Assembly: GCF_027244095.1 (NCBI RefSeq)
Contig: NC_069670.1
Coordinates: 19,147,820 to 19,211,819 of the forward strand
Direction: 5' to 3'
Length of the DNA: 64,000 nt
Source: Hemicordylus capensis
Taxonomy: Eukaryota; Chordata; Lepidosauria; Squamata; Cordylidae
Below the pieces are notes generated by a model. It ran no database searches. It had not been told where the DNA came from and saw nothing but the letters and a program-made list of their open reading frames with translations. Position numbers and translations under genes: made by a program. Shown here in pieces: positions 54,684-64,000 of this stretch. How positions within the stretch are numbered: position 1 is the stretch's first letter; every line of letters starts with the position of its first letter.

Positions 54684-55007
54684 CTCCCTTCCACTGCAAG
54701 CCCCAGGACAAACCTGGCAAGAAAGTGAAATGCAAGAAGAAGATCCTAGGAGAAGATCCCCGTGTGGTTCTTGCCACCTTGGATTGGGCTGAGCAGAACC
54801 AGGATCTCCAGGAAGGCAAGTCCACGAGTGGGGTACCCAGTGTGGTTGTCCATGGGGATCTGGCCAAGGGTTGTAGTGGCATGTCAGAAGGAGAGGATGT
54901 TATTTGTGTTGTGGTTGAAGAGCTTGTGTACCAAACATTTCAAGGCTGCTTTGACCTGAAAGAATTCTGAGTCAATTTGATGTAACCATGTGATGTCATT
55001 TGTAGAA

Positions 55008-55488
55008 ATGGTTGTCCAGGGCTAAGCTGGTATCAGCGTCAAGGTGCTGGACTGACTTGGCCTGAACCAAGTATATTCTCGAGACCCTAAAGACCTTGGA
55101 CGAAGGTTTATGGACAGAGGGACAGGAAATGTCTTGTGGGCAGCTGAAATCGCTGGCCAACGGAAGTTTCTCAAAAGGGAGTCTCTTGTCAAAAAGAAAA
55201 GGAATCACAAGAATGTGGACATAGGCAGACCTTGTGACTTTGTGCAACAGGTGACCTTGTGGACTAACGACCATGTGGTTCAGTGGTCACGGACTATGAG
55301 GACTTTGGGCTCCAAGTGGCAAAGGTGGTCCTGGACGCTGCAAGAGTCACAGATGCGGGTCCAGCATGTGCCTGGCAAAGAAAACACCCTCAAGGAGTTT
55401 TCTCTGTCTGGAGAGGGGGAATCTCAGCCTGGAAGGATGGCCTGGATGTGGCCCACAAGTACCCTCTGAAGACCAGCGCTGAAATCCT
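55008..55488 (+). mobile_element. Fossil Ty3/gypsy-type fragment (copy 2)
   Basis: Counterpart of 36050-36530, with the same RNase H end signature. Broken remnant. Confidence 0.5.
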
Positions 55489-55872
55489 GGAAGGGCCAGG
55501 CAGTATTGAGCCCCAGACCTCTGCCGAGAGCAGGACAAGAGACTGCCCATCCAGCAAGCCAGACGCCGAGAAGAGAGAGAATCCAGAGAACTCTGTGCAG
55601 GGACCAGTGTAGGGTGTTAGGTTAGTGGGTGCGTTTCTTTCCAACCTTTTATTTTCCCCTGGGATGTTCTTTTGGTAGGTTTGTTTTGAGTTTGCATTTT
55701 TGCCATAAAAGTAATGCTTGAATTGAACTGGTTTTTAAAAAGTAAACTTTCTTATTCTATCAAGATTTGAAGCTTGTTGATTTCTCTCCACCCCACGCCT
55801 ATAAGCCTTTCTACTCTACTGAGTTTTTTGGGGGGTTGGGTAATTTTTGACAAAGGGGTGTTGTAGTGGATC

Positions 55873-56159
55873 CAGGGGCGTAGCAAGGTTGGAGGGGGCC
55901 CAGAGACAAGATTTTAAAATGGGCCCCTCGCTGATATACACACACAAGCACACATCACAATATATAGTGCACTCACACTCACATCCCCATTATGAATACG
56001 GAGAATATCTAGTTCACATTGAATCTAGTTTTTTTACTCTCTGCTCCTGCTGATCTCCAAGAGACTCAACATGATTCATAGGGGGTGCAACATGGGCGGG
56101 TGGGGAGTCATGTGATGTGCCTCTGGGGGGCCCCTTGCCTAACAGTAGTTATGCCCCTG
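55873..56159. mobile_element. hAT-type MITE (copy 2)
   Basis: Counterpart of 36915-37201, flanked by agtggatc at 55865-55872 and 56160-56167. Confidence 0.85.
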
Positions 56160-56167
56160 AGTGGATC

Positions 56168-56469
56168 CAGCCATACAAAAGGTCTACTTGGCACAGGAGT
56201 GCATCTGCTCTGCTGTACTACAATTCTTCCATACCAGAGGGGGCTATTTTATCCCGGCAGCTGTCAAGGTATGGCAGGCCAAATTGGGCAGACATGGCCT
56301 CACTCCACAATATCTACTTTCATTGGGACATGATGTCACCAAAGAAATGATTAAACAACGTATTGTGGATATGGAGAAGTAATCTAATGTAAGTCTTGGT
56401 ACCCTTAGTAGCATCCCCCGGTGGTTTCTCATACGACCCTCAGCCAGCCGCGAAGTGTACAAATTTGGC
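56168..56469 (+). repeat. Unidentified coding repeat fragment (copy 2)
   Basis: Same text as 37210-37510, with a few base differences. Confidence 0.4.
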
Positions 56470-57126
56470 CCCTCTAAACCAGAAGGGAGCGTTCTGGCTG
56501 GCACGGTTTAATACAATACAAAACAATGAATATTTCTATACCGCTTTTCAACTCAAATTTCCATAGCGGTTTACACAGATATCAATCAATCAATAAAATA
56601 GCACTGACATTCAGTCAGTCAGTCTCTGCAATGTGCTATGCAAAGGGTCTAGTGAGGAGAAAGAGAACGTCTAAGTAAAGCCTAGACAGTAAGATGGCCA
56701 TAAAAATTAAAATTAAAATTTTAAAATTAGTCTAAAACCTAATTGCCAGCCATGGCAAGGAAGAGTTGAGTTTGTGCAAACTTGACTGCTCCCCCTGCTG
56801 GTGGTTTTGCACAAAGCCACCAAGAAGTTTTGTTTGTTTCTTTTTAAGCCTCATCACATCATCATCATCATCATCCCTTGCCTCTTCTTCTCCCCCATTG
56901 GCCCAAAATGGGGCAGGAGGAGGGCACGGAGAGCACATCTTACAATCAATATGAACAGTCCCTGCCTGGGAAAACACACTGTTATGGGTGGCAATACGAA
57001 TTATGCCGCAAACGGCTCCAACCCTTAATTTATATTTAGGATACTGTTGGAGTTACAGAGGGGTTCGGAACAATCCTGGGAGTAACTGATGCAGCCTGTT
57101 GTTTTGATCAGTCCTCTACTACCACA

Positions 57127-57305
57127 AATATATATATACCGCTTTTCAACAAACGTTTCCAAAGTGGTTTAAATAGATAAATAATAAATAAGATGGCTCC
57201 CTGTCCCCAAAGGGCTCACAATCTAAAAGTAACAGAAGACAGATACCAGCAACAGCCACTGGAGGAATGTTGTGCTGGGGATGGATAGGGCCAGTTGCTC
57301 TCCCC
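57127..57305 (-). repeat. SINE-like repeat (copy 2)
   Basis: Counterpart of 38168-38350. A neighbouring fragment lies at 57388-57485. Confidence 0.6.
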
Positions 57306-58086
57306 CTGTGACATAGAAGAGAGTCACCAGTGTCTCTCTGCTCTGTATGGACAGATTACATACCATATTTACCTGAATACGGCGATGAATATTTATATAC
57401 CATTTTCCAACAAAAGTTCGAAAGCAGGAGAGAAAAGGAGAGAGAGAAAAAATGGCTCCCTGTCCCCAAAGGGGGACATATGGAAGGCACCTTGCTGACA
57501 GCACAGGGACAGTGATGTCACCACACAGGCAGTTCAGAAGTGGAGACATGGCTAAACTGTTGCGGCATGCAGTCAGGGAAGCATCCTTGCTCGACCCCAG
57601 AAGTCTCCTTTCCTCCTGAGCATAATGTGAAGGTGCCTTTTTCGTTTTTCCACTGCAGCACTTTGGGAGTTAGAGGCACTTTTCAGTCCTCTTAATTAAT
57701 TAATTAATTAATTGTATTTCTATATACCACCCCCGATAAAATCTAATCTCTCTTATTTCGGGGCTTCTCAAATTGGGGTCCCCTGTGCTCTTGTGCCCTA
57801 ACAGATTTGTCTGTGCCGAGAGTGTCGGTCTTAACTCTTCTTGTGCCTAACTTAATTTTTTGATGAGTGTTCAGATGTCTGTAGACATGTACACACTTCT
57901 TGTGTAAAAGCCTGCATATCTGTCCCCGCACAGATTCTGCCTGCCTGGAACATAATGGGAATTGGGCTTCCGAGAAGACTTGTTCAGTTCGGCGGGGCTG
58001 AATTGGTATTTTCCATTCAGTCGGGCCATGCCGAGGCCTGTTGTGTTCGAGGGGGAACCCGTGGGTGTAGCAGATGTGAATAGAAA

Positions 58087-58155
58087 GGCGAAAGGCGGTA
58101 TAACGAAAGGCGGTATTAAAATGCAAAAATAAATAAATAAATAAATAAATAGAAA
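58087..58155 (+). repeat. Short SINE-tail insertion present only in copy 2
   Basis: 69 bases including one copy of an aatagaaa target duplication. The insert has gaaaggcggtat twice and an (AAAT)n tail. Copy 1 is uninterrupted near 39118-39130. Confidence 0.75.
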
Positions 58156-58829
58156 ATTCGGATTCCTTCCCTCGCTTCGGTTCCGGTTCAGCCCAACGTC
58201 AACTTTGTTAACGGTGAACGATCCCAGCACTCGCTCCCCCAAGGAAACACACAGCCATGAGCCATCTTCCACTTTGTTTTTAATTTTCAACACAGGCATG
58301 AAAGATTTCCGGACATCACATGGCAGCCTCAGGACCCCGATTCCTTCAGTGGCTGCCTTGGTTAGGGTGGGAGTAGGGCTTACTCTTGGGGTGGCAGTCA
58401 AGGAAAACTCCTTTCCTGACAATATTTTGCTTTAGCCATTAAAATAAAAGGAATGAAACAAATTTTTTAAAAGAATCAGATGTGGTGGCGTGGGGGAAGA
58501 TCCTTATTTGACGCTTTGGGCGCTAACCCATTACACACTCCACATCTTAAATAGTATGGAGGAATGTTAAGACAATAATTGGAAGTATCAGCTTACCCAA
58601 ATCAAGTGCATTGGTTCCCAATACTTAGGAACATAAGAAGCTGCCATATTCCGAATCAGACCATTGGTCCATCTAGCTCCGTATCGTCTATACCAGGCCT
58701 GCTCAATTTAGGCCCTCCCCCTCCGGCTGTCTTTGGATTACAACTCCCATAATCCCCAGATACCGTGGCCAATAGCCAGGGATTATGGGAATTGTAGGCC
58801 AACATCTGCAGGGAGGGCCAAAGGGTTTT

Positions 58830-60370
58830 TGCTTGGGGATTCTGGGAGTTGTAGTCAACAACATCTGGGAATCCGTGTTAGAGGACTTACTTAGTCTGGA
58901 GATTGTTCACACACACATACACACACCCCGAAATCCATAAGCGCGACTGGTGTTTAGAATGAGAGCAAAATCAGAATTGCTGATCCACTCCCATGCATCC
59001 TTTTCTGCAGAAGGTATTCCAAACCTGGGCTCTCCAGATGTTGAACGACAATTCCTATAAACCGCCCCCCCCAGCCATCAGACACGTTGGAGTTGCAGTT
59101 CAGCAACATCTGGAAAGCCCAGGTGGCCGACTCCTGTCCTAAAGGGAAATGCCCAACATCTGCTCAGAAAACCTGGTGGATTTGGGATGGAGAAGGTGGA
59201 AGTGATAATCGTTGGAAACGGTTCCCTTTGGCCACTTCCCGTCCCTTAGAAGCAGGAGGAGACCAGTCCTTGAAGGGCAATAGAGAGACGCAAGCTTTTC
59301 AAATACAAAATCCACCCACACATGCCCTGCATTCTATATTCATTATCTGTGCACTGCGGCCTTGCACAAAGCCACAGATCCGACAGGCTTTCCCGCCCCG
59401 TGTTATCAGTCTAAGTAACACCTGACTGGTGATGGGCGAGTTCCCTCTGGCTCGACTCGGAAATAAGTGAGCTACTTCCCCCTAAACTGGGAATCTGGCC
59501 TTTTCACCCCAGCCACACAGAGCGGCCATATGCAGCTGTGGATCATGGAAGCCTGCCATGCTCAGTGACCCCCCAGGGGTAAACGGCAGCTGTGGGGTGG
59601 AGTCAAGGATGGGCTGGTGGCTCGTCCCCCTCAAAAACCTTGGGTAAGAGGGTCGAGTGTGGGGCAGGTTGCTGTTTGTCCCCCACCAGACATCTCTGAG
59701 AGTGCAGCCCCGTTCTGCCTCCTTCCTGAGATTAGTGGAGACATCCGTGGCTCCATTCTGTTCAACAGGGAGATGCAATTGGAGCCTTAGAAGCACGGAG
59801 GGGCTTCTGATGCTCGCTTCTCCTGGGGCGAGCATTATCAGGTCCCTGACACTCCCAGCTCCACCCCTGCGACAAACCTCACAGGCATCTCTATTTCTGG
59901 CATCTCTAGAAGCCGAGCATTGTGGGGCGGACCCCTTTTCTCATTCAGTTTACAAGAACTTCCTTAACACACATCCCTAAGGGCTGCGGGGGGGGGGGGT
60001 GTATTGTATTTACTTTCCTAAAAAATATGTAAAAATCCTTTAGTGGAAAAGCGCTTGTTTCTCATCTGCTAAGGTTCCTGCTCCAAAGCTTATAAAAACA
60101 TTTTTTTTTAAATCACAGCAAATATAGAACAGCAGCATCAACTCTGGACTTGGAAAGACAACGATTGAAGCACATTCCCCATTATAAATTTTTTTCCTGT
60201 TCGGGAAAAAAATATATTTATATACACATGATAGGCACTCAAAACATGGGGATGTAAGAGAACAATAGAATACGCAAACATGATATGCAGCCAGAGGGAG
60301 AAACAGGATTACAGAGCTAGCCACGCCCCCACGTCTGATGTCAGACACGGGGGGCGTGGTCTGGCTCCCG
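58830..60370. other. Segment present only in copy 2
   Basis: About 1.5 kb lies between 'agggagggccaaa' and 'gaggctccaatcgggag', where copy 1 has only about 25 bases (near 40110-40135). It starts with a ttctgggagttgtagtcaac repeat. No credible exon is seen. See findings for the reading that copy 1 lost it. Confidence 0.6.
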
Positions 60371-60668
60371 AATGGAGCCTTGAGGCTCCAATCGGGAGTT
60401 GCCGTCTAACTGCGGAAGGGGCCACGTGGCCCCTTCCTCGGCAGCTAGACAAAGGCTGGCGCTGCCTTCGCAGTGCAGCCCAGAAGGCAGCGCCAGTCTT
60501 TGAGCTCCGAAAGGGGCCCCGTCTTCAGCAGTTGAACCGCAACTCCCGCGCAGCCAGGAGTGACTCTTCCCTGCCTTTGCAGGGAAGAGCTGCTCCTGGC
60601 TGGTGCTGCGAACGTAGCGCCAGACTTAGCTTAGCTCCCGAAGGGGCCGCGTGGCCCCTGCTAACTGG

Positions 60669-60910
60669 CCTCCCCAGTGCTGCCCTGTCGTCTCTTTTCT
60701 CCAGCAGCTCCTGCAACTTGATGTCCAACCTGGCCACTTTGGTGTCTTTAGCCAAGCATTTCTCCAGCCAGCTGCAGAGCAGGATGTTGCCGGTCACTGT
60801 CCGTAGGCCCAAGAGGGCGGGTTGGGTTTTGCCCCACTTGGAGGGCAGATCCTCTCCCAAGCACCTTCTGCAGAAGGAATCCCCGCCCCAGACGGTCACT
60901 GGGTCCCGCA
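60669..60910 (-). pseudogene. LONRF-like RING-finger gene relic (copy 2)
   Basis: Counterpart of 40424-40681. Here the central metal-binding Cys-x-His has become Gly-x-Asp (VTVWGGDSFCRRC), so the fold would not bind zinc normally. This supports the view that neither copy is under selection. Confidence 0.45.
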
Positions 60911-62124
60911 GAACTAAGTGGCAAGAAGGCCAGAGAAAAACCTCCATAGCTCTTAGCAAGAGTAAGCAGGAGGGAGCTAAAGAGATCCTCCCAGAGCACC
61001 GTGCAAAGGGCAATCGCCTCCAAAAAGGAACGACATCGAAGAGAGGAAATAGCGCCTAGGGCAAGCACTGCAATTGCACCCTTGTCCAAACAGGAATGAT
61101 GGGACTTGTAGTCAACAATATCTGGAAATCCTTGTTAAAAGAAACACTGTACCATCTAGGCATGGTTGTTGATCAAAACCTGAAAACATGAGCCATCTCT
61201 GTAAAAGACTTAGAACAACACTCAGGAGTTATGCGAGGATTCCAAGTGTCATTTTCTCGGTCTCATCTCATGCTTTTTAAAAAACTTGACTTTGTCCTAG
61301 AGGATCACCTGCCCAAATAGCCACTAGCAAAAGAGGGGGAAAGGAAGGTGGTGGTGAATGAATAAACCAGTGAATGATTCCTGCCAGCCTTTGTCTTGTG
61401 ATGACTGTTGGCTCATGATGGGGTATCTGTGCATTCACCACACTAGTGCTGACTTTGATACCAGGAGGGAGGAGGAGACATGAGTTTGCCACACTAGACA
61501 GAGGAACTTGCAACAGGAGCAGACAGTCAAGTTCTGCCAGGGCCAAAACCAGCCCCTGCCAGACGGAGAAATCAGTGCAATTTGCCCCTTCCTGTCACAA
61601 GCAGTGTGCTGTTCTTTTATGATTGACTCTAACTCTCAGATATCCCAGTCATGGGTGGAAAATTCAGGGTCAATTGACAAGAGACACATTTTCTACATGG
61701 AAGTTTCTTCTGTGCGGGTGTTGTGCAGAAACCCATGTGTCGTGATCAATACATATGTATCTATTCCGCCGAAGTCTGATATTTCAAAAGAAGTATGCTG
61801 CCTGGAAATACATTTCACTGAATACACACATGCACCCTTCACAATAGATAGTGATATACATTGAGTACTATATATCTGTGCTACTTTTAATGCCTAGAAC
61901 ACACTAGAAACACTAATGATTAAAATGGCCCCCTTGTTGGAGATTAGCCAAGGAGACTTTCAACCATGCCGGGTGAGCCTATGTTTGTTTTCTCAGAATT
62001 CAGAACAAATTCAGTCAAGTTTGATTGCAGGAGGTTTTTCACACGAGGCTTTTAAAGCTCTTTACCACACATCTCCTCTGGAATGGAGGTGCTGCATTCA
62101 CAAGTTGGCCAGATTGACCCTGAA

Positions 62125-62292
62125 GAGGGGCGAGGCTAGAGGAGAGGGGGCCCGTGTTCATCCCTCTCTCTGGTGGCCCCCCAGACTGAGGGAGACAATG
62201 AAGAAAACAGGGAGGGCTGGAGCTGGAGGGCCCTCTGGAGCTGGGGGCCCGTGTTCTCTGAACCCTTTCGTTCAATTATAGCTACGCCCCTG
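62125..62292. mobile_element. hAT-type MITE (copy 2)
   Basis: Counterpart of 41931-42098 with the same flanks. Its left terminus has drifted (gaggggcgaggctag). Confidence 0.65.
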
Positions 62293-63056
62293 CCTGAAGT
62301 CCCTGCGAGTTATTGGGGAACAGTTCACACACAAGAAAAACACAAGAAAATAAAATAAAAGCACCACACATGCTTCCCAGTTCTTACTCAGACCTTCTCG
62401 GTTGCAAAACAACTTGAACATAAGTGCATTTATGAATGAATGAATGAATATAATATTGTTTGTTCCAGGAGTTTTTGTAATTTTCTGCCATGAAACAAGC
62501 CACTTATAGTTTTTGTTTTTAAAACCAGCACATTTAGCAAGCTGTTTTAAATTAAATACTCAAAGACTTCTCAGTCTCTCCCCCCCCCCCATATCAAGGC
62601 CCTATGGCAAGCAGATCCCTATATATGGGGGGGGCACAAAAGGGAGTTCACATTCTACCTGGCAAATGCTGGGCGGGCGGGCAGAGGGTCTGCTGCAGAG
62701 AGCTGTGGGGGCCACTCTGCCTACCTGCCTCCTTCCGTGCTTGGGGCCCCCCTGCAAGCCTACTCCAGTTCAGGCTTCACGGAGGCCTACACGGAGGCCT
62801 CCCTGGAAGCCCCGCCCACCCGCCTAGCTGAGAGGCGGGGAGAGAAGAAGAGCTCTTTGCAGGCAGCAAAGGTGGTGGGAAAAGCATCCTGAAAGGGGCT
62901 CTGCTTCGTGTCTCCCAGGGCAGAATTCTGGCCCCAGCAACAGGTTCTGAAGCTGCCCTGCCTGGCGGTGACTCCTGCTCAAGGCAGAGCCCAGTCGGCT
63001 CTCCAAGTCACTTTCCCAGGGACCACGAGGGAACTGGGCCACCACAGTGATCTTAC

Positions 63057-63139
63057 CTCCTTTCCTTACTGTATAGAATCTCCTCGATGTCTGTGCTGAT
63101 GAGTAAAATGCTCACTTCAAGCTCATTTAGCAATTTAAC
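63057..63139 (-). CDS. Candidate orphan exon (copy 2)
   Basis: Counterpart of 42869-42951 with intact borders and frame. Confidence 0.35.
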
Positions 63140-64000
63140 CTGTAAACAGGGGAAGACCATTCATTAGGCAAAGGGAGACAAATGTTTCCTGGCCCACAGC
63201 CTCTGAGGGGCCCCCAAGGCCCCCCCACCTTGTCCTGTCTCTTCTCCCCATTTCTCTTTTCCTTCTTCTGTTGCTGCTGCAGCAGCAAAGTGATCCAATA
63301 TCCACTTCCAGGGGGGTGACTAGGGAAAATGGCTCCTGGGGCAAGCACTGAAATAGCGCCCCCCCCCCCCCCCCGCCACACACAGCCCCCATCCAAACAT
63401 CTGACGCATCTTTCCGAAAACTTGACTTTTACCATCATATTCGCTCAAAGATACAAAATTACAAAAATACAAAAAAATGCAAGTGTGTGCCTAGGATTGT
63501 AGTCTTAAACCATCTCCACTCATCTTCTACAGAGTTAAAATTAGCAGTAAGAAGAAACCAGCTGCTTAAGACGTTCTAGAGGGGAAAATATATCGCCACT
63601 TCCCCGTCATGAGTAGAGAATACATGGGCCCTTTCTGCCCAGTGCCATTCTGTTCCTGAGATGCTCCTTCCATTGTGAAGGGGCCAGGCAGGGAGTTGTG
63701 AAAATTCAGAAAGATTTGGATTCAGTGTTGGAGGGTCATCACTTCTCTGTTGCTTCGGACTCACCAAGGCCACTGAATAGAAATTAGCCATGAATGCCCT
63801 AGGCTGAAGTGTAATTTCAGAAGGAGCTGACTCATTCTCCACTCTGTTGGTTCACCGGGTGGTGATTTGGCTAAGGAGAAGTCATGATCTCACTAGTCAC
63901 AACCAGAGAATCAGGGAAGCTGCTGTTCTTTGCAGGGGTTCTCAACTTGGGGTCCCCAGACATGATTGGACGACTGCACTCTGTGCAGACTCACTCACTG

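Larger units (their letters stand above)
46386..64000 (+). repeat. Segmental duplication, copy 2 (runs off the window)
   Basis: This is the second copy in direct orientation, still matching copy 1 at the last base (63960-64000 against 44170-44210). The true right border of the unit is thus unseen. About 2.2 kb of sequence (44211-46385) not seen in copy 2's visible part separates the copies. Confidence 0.9.

Overview
The window reads as nuclear DNA of an amniote, most likely a squamate reptile. Split, phase-compatible exons, GC-rich CpG tracts and a dense load of L2/CR1-like, CR1, L1, BovB-type, hAT and Tc1-like repeats, together with tRNA-derived SINEs, all point that way. Long open frames across the CpG-rich or (TA)n tracts are composition artefacts. 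No bacterial operons, rRNA genes or CRISPR arrays are present.

Layout. 1-14.3 kb is repeat-rich. It is built around a large inverted repeat (left arm about 1658-5132, right arm about 11340-14339) whose loop holds a rearranged copy ('module A') of a gene's first-exon region. 15.7-24.5 kb carries a minus-strand SLAM/CD2-family immunoglobulin receptor gene: signal exon 19998-20076, V exon 18476-18790, C2 exon 18050-18349, transmembrane exon 16504-16626, cytoplasmic exon 15980-16056. Upstream of it lie further copies of the first-exon module in CpG-rich DNA (B' 20756-20858 and C 23849-23939). 24.6-27.4 kb is nested SINE/LINE sequence.

27.45 kb to the end of the window is a tandem segmental duplication. 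Copy 1 runs from about 27446 to at least 44210, and copy 2 from about 46386 to 64000, where it runs off the window. The starts lie about 18.93 kb apart. Each copy holds, in order: a CR1 fragment, a GT-rich C-poor tract, an L1 3' half, a fossil Ty1/copia-type fragment, a plus-strand multi-exon gene resembling the N-terminal part of maestro HEAT-like repeat (MROH) proteins, a LINE endonuclease fragment, a fossil Ty3/gypsy-type fragment, hAT MITEs, SINEs, a LONRF-like RING relic and a candidate minus-strand exon. Insertions found in only one copy, with the unoccupied site kept in the other, give a relative clock for the duplication.

The functional content is therefore one SLAM-family receptor gene with a tandem array of first exons, and two copies of a short MROH-like gene with an unfamiliar C-terminal end. 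Everything else recognised is mobile DNA or gene relics. All family calls come from reading translated sequence by eye; no database search was run.
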